Of a stretch of DNA of 64,000 nt, positions 1 through 9,162 are shown in pieces. Both the position numbers and the translations under genes were made by a program. The stretch spans positions 558,001 through 622,000 of the forward strand of contig JAHLKF010000003.1 in NCBI GenBank assembly GCA_025558075.1, read 5' to 3'. The stretch is from Gaertneriomyces semiglobifer (Eukaryota > Chytridiomycota > Chytridiomycetes > Spizellomycetales > Spizellomycetaceae). Position 1 is the first letter of the stretch; each line of letters starts with the position of its first letter. The notes under the pieces were generated by a model, which searched no databases, had not been told where the DNA came from, and saw nothing but the letters and a program-made list of their open reading frames with translations.

Positions 1-1058
1 TCATTGATATGTACAGCAAAGCGGACGAACTCGATTCTTGTCTGAAACTGTTCCATGAGATGACAGCAGCAGGCATACAACCGGACGCCATAACCTACAC
101 ATCACTAATGGATGCTCATCGTAGGACGGGACATTACACGGGTGTGGAAAAGTACTTTCACTCAATGAAAAGCGCAGGAATCAAACCGACCTCTGCTTCA
201 TATTCTGTGCTTATAGAGACGCGTACCTCCGAAGAGACGGTTGCACGCGCGGTAGAAACTTATCAGGAGATGCTGGACGCGGACGTTATTCCCCGCCGGA
301 ACGTATTCATCTCGTTAATACGAACGCATGCAAAAGCAGGTGACTTGCGAGGCGTCCGAGAGTATTACCGGGAGATGCGATCAAAGAAGATAACTCCAGA
401 TACTACTGTTCTGACCATTGTAATGTCAGAAATTGCAATGCGGGCACCCCCGGGACCATCGTTGATCGACGATATGCGAAGCTATTATGACGACGTCGAG
501 AAATTTGGACGTTACGCGAGCAAAATATCCCACGCAATGCTGTTGGCTCACATCAGGGCAGGTGCGAAGCCTATTGATGCTTTCAATGCCTTACATGAAT
601 CGGTATTCTTTCGTGCTGGTGTGCGTCCGTCTGGATTCACCCTTCATCTTCTCATGACCTACTCAAAGCATTCCTCCAACAAGCAATTGGCCGAGGGGGC
701 TGACACAAGTGTAACCAGTCATAATGCTGATGCGGAAGTGTGGGATCAGGTCGCAGCGCTTTCGGTGTCATCTGGAAAGGAACCGCAGGCGGCGGCCGGC
801 GTTGAGCACCTGACGAAGGCATTGCTGAAGGTTGGGAACGTCGATAATGAGGATGAAGTTCTCGCAAGCTTGTCGAGTTTCGATTCTGCCGCTGCCAGAG
901 AGCGCCTGAGAGAAGCCCGTGTTATCCTCAAGGTCTTTGCCGAGGCCATCCGAGGACGTAACACCGTATATAACAGTGTAATTTTTAGGGTAGCAGATCA
1001 TATTAGTCAACTCGTTGGTCGAGAATGGTTAACCAGAGCGCTTAAAGAGACCAGATAG
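1..1058 (+). CDS. Pentatricopeptide repeat (PPR) protein, 5'-truncated by the window edge
   Basis: The frame is already open at base 3, ahead of the first ATG at 9, so the N-terminus lies outside the window. The first 130 or so residues are classic 35-residue PPR units. Phrases such as GIQPDAITYTSLM, KPTSASYSVLIE and ITPDTTVLTIVM mark successive helix pairs. The last 200 residues are helical but no longer repeat-like. PPR proteins bind organellar RNA, and a fungal member would normally act in mitochondrial transcript processing or translation. The stop is at 1056-1058. The gene converges on NC2-alpha with 171 bp between stops. Family assignment is firm; the exact RNA target cannot be inferred. 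Confidence 0.85.
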   Translation, partial: IDMYSKADELDSCLKLFHEMTAAGIQPDAITYTSLMDAHRRTGHYTGVEKYFHSMKSAGIKPTSASYSVLIETRTSEETVARAVETYQEMLDADVIPRRNVFISLIRTHAKAGDLRGVREYYREMRSKKITPDTTVLTIVMSEIAMRAPPGPSLIDDMRSYYDDVEKFGRYASKISHAMLLAHIRAGAKPIDAFNALHESVFFRAGVRPSGFTLHLLMTYSKHSSNKQLAEGADTSVTSHNADAEVWDQVAALSVSSGKEPQAAAGVEHLTKALLKVGNVDNEDEVLASLSSFDSAAARERLREARVILKVFAEAIRGRNTVYNSVIFRVADHISQLVGREWLTRALKETR

Positions 1059-1229
1059 ATAGATAGCACCAGTAGAGAAGTAGAAACTCAACGAGTTGGA
1101 CGTACTGCGCATACCGCAGATCGCCTTCATGGAGTTCGCCGTGGAGTGGTTCCATTAAGAGGCATAAATTAACTGTATATTTTCTTTCCATCCCAATATT
1201 TACATGGAGCTGTCAGCTCAGCCCCGAGT

Positions 1230-1727
1230 TCAGACATGGCTACTGCCTGTGCCTTTTGGCTTTCTGCCTCCGCCACGTCCTCTCCCTTTTGATTGCTCAT
1301 CATCAGGGTCGGCAACCTCTGTCGGATCGGGCAAGCTTTCGACGAGTTCCCTGAGAAAATCAAATTGTTCCGTTTCCATTATAGCGCGTTTTCTACCAAG
1401 CAGTTCAACGTGTTGAGAGCATGCACTTGGATGAGGTAAGTAAAGAACAAAACTTACAGGTGGTGCGGAGTAACCTTTTTCGCCTCTCTTTCACGCGTAA
1501 TCTTACAGGCTTCAGTGATGAGGCTCTCCATGAACAGTTCTAATGCTTTCGATATCATTATCGGAGTGACTAGTGCAACCTTGCCGACCTCATCGTCAAG
1601 TCGCATAATCTTCTTGATGCGGGCCTGAAGCAGTGAAGATAATAATTTGAGCATTCCCCACCCCTGACAAGTTTCTCTTTATCCAAAAGCTACTTACCAC
1701 CGGAAACTTTGTCTTGTATTTCTTCAT
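1230..1727 (-). CDS. BUR6: NC2-alpha / DRAP1 (Bur6) histone-fold transcription corepressor
   Basis: Three exons (1727-1698, 1624-1458, 1425-1230) give 130 residues in one frame. The first exon encodes only [10 protein letters not shown]. The second carries the H2A-like histone fold, beginning [16 protein letters not shown] and ending near KKVTPHHL. The third holds the [14 protein letters not shown] helix and a Gly/Arg/Lys-rich tail. NC2-alpha pairs with NC2-beta (Dr1) and clamps TBP on promoter DNA, blocking TFIIA and TFIIB entry. Its partner NC2-beta is also in this window, at 31180-31953. Both introns have good GTAAGT donors. The short first exon was chosen because it restores the family's normal N-terminus. 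Confidence 0.9.
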
Positions 1728-2124
1728 GTTTTCAAATCAATCCATCTCACAACGGAGACGATACTCCGGATGGACTTGTGTATCTGATTCCCAGGACCGG
1801 GAATATTCTGGCGCGCTTTAGCAACGCAAGCTAGCAGAAGCACTGCTTCAAAGTCGGTGATGATGTCCAGCACTCCTTGGGTGATGAATCGCAATGGCGT
1901 CTTGGATTCGCCTTTGCTCGCTGATGAGGATTCAACTTGTCGGTTGGTTGAGTTTCTGCCGGGCATTGTCCGGACGCGCTGGGGTTAAGAACCCTATCTG
2001 GATCCGGTTGACAACCCGGTGCATTTCTGTTAACAAAAACCTCTTCACGGCACCACGACAGACGACGACGACGACGAGAACGCCGATAGGCAGTAACGAC
2101 AGGGCGTCATCGCGCACAGGAGTC
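1728..2124 (-). other. Divergent intergenic region with weak minus-strand open frames
   Basis: About 400 bp separate the start codons of NC2-alpha and bL35m and should hold both promoters. Two overlapping minus-strand open frames run through it, at 1932-2165 and 1724-1966. One contains a hydrophobic stretch (PIGVLVVVVVC). No family was recognised, no convincing splice links them, and they would run into both neighbours' start codons. I read them as chance frames. Confidence 0.3.
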
Positions 2125-2145
2125 ATGGTCTTCTCGGGGAGAATA

Positions 2146-2737
2146 ATGGCCCTGCGTGCGGCCACAGCATGTAGATCTGCTTTTTCAGGGCCTAGTTTGT
2201 CAACTCGTAAGTTTCATTTACGCCCGCTCCTTCATCCACAGTAAGCTGATCGTGTGTCAATGGAAAGAACTCCACTCCAAGGCGACCTTTGCGAGTGAAC
2301 TACCTAAATCCGTATTATACCGACGCTCCCATGTCTTATCATCACATGCGCTAGTGCGCACCTCGACCCCACGTTTGTCACCCTCACCACTGCATGTACA
2401 GATCAGATGTGAAAATACTTGGGGAAGAAGTAAGGTCGCCTCCAAACGCAAAACGAAAAAGTATAAACTGAAAAACCACGGTGGTGCTGTTGCGAGGTTA
2501 GTGCCACTGGGAATGCTGACGTTTCCATTAGACATGCTGAACGCCAAATACGTTTTTAGATGGATGGTTATGGGTGGTGGTATGTTTAAACGTGCACAGG
2601 CTGGTCGCAGCCATTTAAACAGAAAGATGAGGGTATGGAAGAAGAAAGCCAAGAGACGACGAGTGCTGGCGAACACCACACAGCGGAAGTTTCTTCGAAA
2701 GTTGATTCCCTACCACAAGCGCCGCTACATGCGATAG
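2146..2737 (+). CDS. Mitochondrial large ribosomal subunit protein bL35m
   Basis: Proposed exons are 2146-2206, 2355-2496 and 2560-2737 (126 residues). The C-terminal half is unmistakably L35: a Lys-rich KRKTKKYKLKNHGGAVAR block, then FKRAQAGRSHLNRKMR and a basic tail ending in KRRYMR. The second intron, from GTTAGT at 2497 to TTTTTAG at 2559, sits inside the L35 core and its removal joins AVAR to WMVMGGG cleanly. The first exon looks like a mitochondrial presequence (MALRAATACRSAF). The first intron (2207-2354) is the only one I found that keeps frame, so it is less certain. An in-frame upstream ATG at 2125 is an alternative start. Confidence 0.8.
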
Positions 2738-3803
2738 GACTGCATCTGTTGCCCATTAATACTATCTCTACCACATCATGCCACATTCAACTGCCCTCGA
2801 AGGCGCCTTTCCTTGGTTTCGTATAATTGCCTTGCGAGCGGTAGCCAGGCATTGACGATTTCATGCACACAGAGCGTCGTGCCGCGAACGATGATGAATC
2901 AAGGGATTGATACCTTTGATACAAACATATGCGCCACTGATAGTGATCTTCGATCTGCGATCCGCTCCGCTATTGCAACGATTGCCGGTCTATATATACA
3001 CGAGCGATGCAGCAAAAGTATGCCCAACACGATACTTCCTCTCGTCATCATGCTGATGTCGCGTGAGCGGTATGCGCACTGGTTGGTTTCTCTAAACATG
3101 AAAAGGCACTGCTTTCATCTTCTGAGGTTACATCGCGACAATTGCATCCAAGCTTTACGATGGTGATGATGATACATCTGACAGTAAGTCCGAGCAAGAT
3201 TATTGTTCACAGCACCTTTCCTGATTGCTGCAGGGTGTCTCGACTCAGTTACTCAGCTAGGGACGGACATGGTGTGGTGCACAACGTGTTCCCCAACTCT
3301 CTTCACCATCCGTCCTGTGTGCATGCACGGACGTTCCATGCAGCTTTTCATCTCTGTTGAGCAAACCATTCAGAAATGCATAATTCTCGGGCTGGTGATC
3401 CTGTCGCAGCAACCCTTTCGATTTTCACAGTTCACAGGCTTCAATGCAAGAGCTCTGACCGACTCCACGAGAAACTTGGATGTTTGGAGCTAGTTGCCTC
3501 GCTTAATCTAACATGCAATAGCAGTTTCGCACCTAGTAATGGCTGTTTTGCAACAGGGCTGGTTATCGAGACAGGACGTTTGGTACTAATGGCCGGGCAC
3601 ACATGCGGCAGTGATCAGCTGCAATGTCTCTGTAACAGGTCGTTGTCGGCGACGAGATGAGATCCGGTTCGGCGTACGGTATCTCGCCCTGCTTTCGACT
3701 GAATTGAAGCGGTCACCGCTCACCAGTTCAAGTTTCCGCGTAACTTCCGTGAATTTGCCAACGTTCAGATCATATGTAAACTTCCAGAAAGGCGATCTAA
3801 CAC
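2738..3803. other. Unassigned 1.07-kb stretch between bL35m and the PanK gene
   Basis: No continuous gene could be supported. The plus strand holds exon-like scraps. One lies around 3128-3184 and reads YIATIASKLYDGDDDTSDS before a GTAAGT-like donor. Another lies around 3640-3706 and reads VVVGDEMRSGSAYGISPC before a stop. They may be parts of a short, intron-rich gene that I could not join, or chance. The PanK promoter must lie at the right end. Confidence 0.3.
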
Positions 3804-6523
3804 ATGACGCTTAACAGCTATAATTTGAACGTTAAAGGCGCTGCTATCAGTGAAGATGTGCTGAAGGAACAGGAAACTAGGTCCGTAAATTGGTGGCAGT
3901 TGAGAGGAAACAGTCGAGCATTGGCCGTCCACTAACCGCTTAGCGATCTACACAGGAATATTTTATTCCCCAATCAACAAGAGGAGGTCGCTCAGATTGC
4001 GGTTGATATTGTGGGTTTGGACAACGGTGTATTCCTCTTGGCTGAGCGTGGCTGATGTTTTGTATGCAGGGTGGTAGCCTTGCAAAAGTGGTGTATTTCT
4101 CCCGTAGTCCAGATGCCCCAGGAGGAAGGCTGAACTTTGTTAAGTTTGAGACTCAGAAGATTGACGATTGCGTTGATTACATCTACAAGGTGCTTTACGA
4201 TGTTTACCATGGCCAGATACCGGTGGAAAAGCGGGTCATCAAAGCGACTGGCGGGGGAGCACACAAGTATTACGACCTGTTCCGCGAGAAGTTGGGTGTA
4301 ACCATGCAGAGAGAGGATGAGATGGAGTGTCTGATTACTGGCTTGAACTTTCTGGTGCGCCAGATACCATACGAAGTGTTCACATATGATGAGCGCAGAA
4401 CAGAGGCAATGCAGTTTGAAAGCATGCCGACTGAGCTCTTCCCGTATCTGCTGGTCAATATTGGATCTGGAGTTAGCATACTGAAAGTTACCAGTGATGA
4501 AACGTATGAACGAATCAGCGGAACGTCGCTAGGTGGGGGGACGTTGTGGGGTTTGCTCTCTCTGCTAACGGAGGCCAAAGATTATGACGAGATGTTGGAA
4601 CTTTCCCAGCTTGGGGACAACAAGAACGTCGATATGCTGGTTGGCGATATTTACGGTGGAGATTATCCCAAAATTGGGTTGAAAGGATCGGCGATCGCTT
4701 CGTCTTTCGGTAAGGTGTTCAAAACACCGTTGGAAGAAAGGAAGACCAAGTTCAAGCCAGAAGACATATCCCGGTCATTATTGGTAAGAGTGTTTATAAG
4801 CGTAAAATTGAGCAGCTATCTAACGGCGTACCCAGTACCTTGTTAGGTAAAGATATGTCTTGAGGGTTGATGCTCTCACTCATATTTTCTGACACGACCG
4901 ACCAGCAATAACATTGGACAGATAGCGTATCTTAACGCTCAAGCACATGGCATTCAACGGTGCGTTTGGTTGGAGTGATGGTACTAATAACTCGTATGCT
5001 AACGGCTGGAGCTATAGCATCTATTTCAGCGGATTCTTCATCAGAGGTGCGTGGTAAAATGGCGTTTTGAGTGAACGCAGTGGCTGACGAGTTGTTTCAG
5101 GACATCCTATCACCATGAATACCCTGAGGTGGGTATCTTCAGTAGCGGTAACAGATGCCGGGGATGCTTAACACTGAGCTTGTAGCTACGCGATCAATTT
5201 CTGGTCTAAAGGCAAGATAATGGCGCTTTTCTTACGGCATGAAGGCTACTTGGGTGCGATGGGCGCCTTCTTGCGTCATGCGCCAAAGCGTAGCCGCCTT
5301 CGCTCTTTCACGGAGAACTTCACTCGAATTGAGAAGATATCAGGTACATCTGTGGGAGCGGTCGGGTCGTCATTGGATCAATTCCCGACAGCCTTGACGA
5401 CATTCCCATTGCTTGCAAATCCTGCGCGATACAAACCTGATACTACCGACTTGAAGAGCTCTGCCTTGCAGTTGTATTGGATCAACCTGTTAGACAAGAA
5501 CCTGGGAGATTTGGCAGACATGGCCATGCAGTGGAGGAAGGGCACGGACACTAAGTCCCGAGCGTCGAGCTTCGAAGCAATGTATCGAGAACATCTGGAA
5601 AGGCTGAGAAGAGAGCCCAACGTGTACGGCGCCCTCAGCATTCGGAGCCTCTTGGACCTCAGGGAGCAATGCTTGCGAGAAATGGGATTTTATGATATCT
5701 TTGAAAATGTGAAGAAACAAGAGAACAATGCTGCTCTTGAAGGTCTGCCCAAAGCACTCCGCAGAATCGATGCAATGGATGAAGATGCGAAGATTGATGC
5801 GCTGATCGGCGATGTTCTAGCTGGGAACATGTATGACTGGGGCTCCACATCCGTGTTCGAGATGCTCCGCAAGGGCGAATTAGATTTTCAAACAGCGCAG
5901 CTCAAAGTGGGACGACCACCTCAGTTCAACCAGCTACCTGCATTAAAGCGCCGGTTGATGGAAGGTCCGCCGTACAAGAAAGCTGTCATTTTCGTTGATA
6001 ACAGCGGCGCCGATATCTTACTTGGAATTATACCTTTCGCACGTTATCTGCTAGAAAAAGGAACCGATGTGATGCTGGCCGCAAATACAAACCCTTCGGT
6101 GAACGACATTACAGTAGGAGAATTACGGGAGATATTGGACCGAATGTCTAATTTCGATGAAAAAGTGTATAGTGCATGGAAGGACGGTCGATTGACTGCT
6201 GTTGGTACGGGCAGCGGATCGCCATGCTTGGACTTTTCTAGAGTTAGCGAGGAATTGAGTGAGGCGTGCCAGGATGTGGATTTCGTGGTTGTTGAGGTAA
6301 ATGACAAGACTTTCTCCCATCAGGTATACACCAGCTAAACAATTCATTACATCAACAGGGCATGGGAAGGGCTATTCATACCAACTTTTATGCCAAATTC
6401 AAAGTGGATACGTTGAAGATCGCGGTGTTTAAAAACCCGCAAGTAGCCCGAGAGCTAGGAGCGGCGATGTACGACGCTATATGTCTGTACGAGATTGCGG
6501 GATCTCCGCAACGAAGTAAATAG
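3804..6523 (+). CDS. Pantothenate kinase fused to a DUF89 phosphatase domain (PANK4-like)
   Basis: The N-terminal half is a eukaryotic type II pantothenate kinase, the first step of coenzyme A synthesis. VDIGGSLAKVVYFSR is the nucleotide-binding strand, ATGGGAHKY and INIGSG-type motifs follow, and GTSLGGGTLWGL closes the active site. The Glu in DEMECL and the Arg in ERISGTSLGG, positions important for catalysis in PANKs, are both present. The C-terminal half is a DUF89 metal-dependent phosphatase, with FVDNSGADILLGIIPFAR, AANTNPSVND and EGMGRAIHTN. Exons: 3804-3880, 3956-4010, 4070-4783, then 4906-4959, 5018-5046, 5101-5128, 5186-6296 and 6359-6523. The junction between 4783 and 4906 does not keep frame with a simple intron, so a tiny exon or shifted donor is missing from this model. 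Confidence 0.88.
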
Positions 6524-6692
6524 ACATCCGTAGACATACATAGCTCGGGTGTTGGATATGTTAAAGGTTGGCTAGTGCCCACCATTATGAAACTATTGCC
6601 TGGAGAATCAGAGCTGGTTTGTATATGTTCATTTCTGCCAAAATTGTAATGGTTGTCAATAGCGAGCTAATGGGCGATGCACCGCTTGAACA

Positions 6693-8126
6693 TCAACTCA
6701 CCTTCGGACCGTGCGTGTCTCGACATTCAGGGCAGTACCATTTACCCTTGGGCGGCGACGTGAGGCCAACACAAGCATAATGGAACCATTCAATAGGACA
6801 CTGTAAGATACAAAATTACTACTTTTTGAAAATTCACGAGTGCGGAAAATGGCATGAACACTTACGTCTTCATTGTCGCACTAGTGATAGTTCGTGGAAG
6901 AAATATTGTTAGAATATCCGCAAGCCAATTTCTGCCGGGCAATGCTTACCGCTACAGTAGAGTGTCAGCTTACATATTGCTTAAAATGAACGGCTGATAA
7001 CTTACCAATCATGTCTCCGAATGATACTTGATGACAGATACAATATGTAGGCTCGTTGGGATCGATGGGCATATCCAGGCCAGCAGAGCCTTTGATCACA
7101 GGCTTCTCACTGTCCCACAATTAATGAGGGCATGCAAGATTACGCAATGCCTCTACAGTGCACTTACGCCTTCTTATCATTCTTCTTCCCATTCGATGCA
7201 ACCGATTTCTTTGAGCTTGACATGCCACCGCTCCTATTGATATGACCGCCTCTTCTCGGAGTGTCCGGAGATTCTCGTGAACCGTCTCGCTCATCGGTGA
7301 ACTTCATCTTCTTATTTTCTACGGATGATTCGTCAGTTGAATCGCCGCGATGTCAAGGTCAAATGCAATGGTAGCATACTCTTCGGTGTATCAGCTGCAA
7401 TTCAAGATAACAGGTTAGAAGAATGCGGCAAACCATAAAGGCCTCGAAACGCACCAGCCGCTCGCTTTTCACCTCTGCCTACGCCTGACTTATCTGACGG
7501 GCGGTTCCGGGAACCCCCATCTCGGGACCCAATGCCACGAGGTCGAGATTGATCTTCCTCAAACTTGTCCAAGTCGTCATCCAAGCGCCGAACATGTCTG
7601 TCCACCTGTGGACACTCTTAATGTTAGGAACTAGGAGTGAGCTATCAACGGCCCTTGCACCAACCGTATCATATGTTTGCACGGCCAGCGCGACTTTATC
7701 CTCGCCGTGCTTTAAAGTTTCTTTAAAGGCAGCCGCAATCTTCCGTAGGGTCTCTTCCTTTTCCTCGCTGGACAGCGTCCGCAGGTTCTCCATAAAGTGT
7801 GTGGTTTGAGTCTCAATGGTCTCGACTGCACCCTGTGCCCGCGAATCCAGTTCGCGCATCTAAAACCAGTGGAACCTGAGTTCGGTCCTAAGAACCACAC
7901 CATCTGTTCAGCTTTCCGTACTTACCAGGGTGAAGTTGCGACTGAGTTCTATAGGAAGTGCCTCGACAGCTGAAAATTTGGCAAGGTGAGCGAGTTGCCA
8001 AGCTAGTGCACGCCAGTTGACCTACTATCCAGGTAATCCTGTGGAGCCACGAAGCCCGTTAAGCTTAATTAAATGAACTACCAAACCAGTGCAGGATTCT
8101 CCTACCTCGAGATGTAGCAGAGCCAT
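6693..8126 (-). CDS. ING-family PHD-finger protein (histone acetyltransferase/deacetylase subunit)
   Basis: Eleven exons add up to 819 nt (272 residues) with every phase matching: 8126-8106, 8038-8026, 7969-7926, 7859-7665, 7605-7455, 7394-7380, 7318-7168, 7109-7006, 6951-6950, 6880-6866 and 6800-6693. The N-terminal ING helix bundle starts [20 protein letters not shown] Lys/Ser-rich linker follows. The C-terminal PHD zinc finger (about residues 217-265) has [20 protein letters not shown], then [11 protein letters not shown] and WYCPEC, with the Cys4-His-Cys3 ligands intact. ING proteins read H3K4 methylation and recruit HAT or HDAC complexes such as NuA4 or Rpd3. The end assumes translation into the last apparent donor (stop at 6693). 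A further tiny terminal exon is possible. Confidence 0.92.
6950..6951 (-). other. Predicted 2-nt micro-exon in the ING gene
   Basis: Exon 8 ends in phase 1 (ATT G) at 7006 before GTAAGT, and exon 10 begins with the TGC of the zinc-finger Cys at 6880. The conserved residues between them need exactly two more bases. On the minus strand the bases CG at 6951-6950 are framed by CTACTGTAG on one side and GTAAGC on the other. Inserting them gives I-A-C-D-N, the PHD consensus. Both flanking introns have a branch-like GCTGAC or TCTAAC. Confidence 0.7.
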
Positions 8127-8417
8127 GGTGGGTACTTATTTCGCTTTACGGCGGGTGTTGAGGCAGGAGTATATCGTAATATCTGGCAGTCAGCGAGCCG
8201 AACTACTGTCCCAACAGCTCGTCCTTTAGCAGAGGTTCCTATATCGGCCCTAAAAGTTTCTTTCAATGGCCTGTGTTTTGAGCACTTTGGTTTCCAAAAG
8301 TGCTTCACCAACATTTAACGCGCGACATTTCTGTCCTGCAACAAACCAAAAGTGTCTATTCGCACATACGTTGATCCAAACCGTCTGTTGAACTAAAGCG
8401 ACTGCGACGAGAAAAAG

Positions 8418-9099
8418 ATGCTGGCCACGGAAAGGAACGATCATGGCTTGATAGAACTTCTGTCACATCTGGATCAGTACGAATCTTTAAGACAGGACAC
8501 AGCTGAAGCACTTAGGCAAGCGTTCATCGACCTAGCACAGACGAAATATAGCTTGGGACCCGGCAGAATAACCCGATTACAGTACGATAGCCGCATGGTA
8601 GCATCCCGAGGAGTGTGAGTGCGTGCAACCCACTTAATAGCTGGAACCAATAAACTGATCTTGCGCCAGACAGTTGGACCAAGCAACGGGCGACTACGTG
8701 CAAGTATCGCTGAAAAGCAATCATAGTGAAAAGGAGAAAGATCCAGAGCTTTTTGAAGAGGATGATGAATGCCGAGACAGTTCAGAGCGTGAAGGTCTGA
8801 GGCGCAGGCGCACTGATAAGGAGGGTGCACCGGACGATCAAGCAGATCCACGAGTGCCAGCTCCTGAGAACACAGTACCGGCGCAGACGAATCCCATTAC
8901 TTGGTTCAGTGCATTGCCGCCACCCTCGTTGAGGAGCTCTCAGGATGGATTCATAAGAGGTGGGTAGCGGTCGCCGGCTAGAAGAGCGAATGTATTCTAA
9001 AGCTTGCTCGCAGCATTAAAAACATTGGTTGAGCTCGCAAACGTAACAAGACGAGTGAATGAGTTAACTGCACAGGAAATGGAGGATGCCCGGAATTAA
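8418..9099 (+). CDS. VMA22: V-ATPase assembly factor Vma22 / CCDC115 homologue
   Basis: Exons 8418-8614, 8670-8959 and 9014-9099 give about 190 residues. The N-terminal part contains the family signature QAFIDLAQTKYSLGPGRI followed by YDSRM. The C-terminal helix carries TLVELANVTRRVNELTAQE, as in CCDC115. An acidic, charged linker lies between. Vma22 works in the endoplasmic reticulum with Vma12 and Vma21 to assemble the V0 sector of the proton pump. The gene is head-to-head with the ING gene (291 bp between ATGs) and ends 63 bp before the Nup88 stop on the other strand. The second intron acceptor was chosen to keep VQLDQATGDYVQV in frame. Confidence 0.82.
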
Positions 9100-9162
9100 C
9101 TGGGGCAAGGGATGTAAACTTTACCGATATTCGCCATTTTTACAAATTAATATACACCCTAC

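Noticed and set aside
1932..2165. Hydrophobic minus-strand ORF as a small membrane-protein gene.
   Set aside because: It overlaps the bL35m start, has no family match and no supported 3' exon before the NC2-alpha start.
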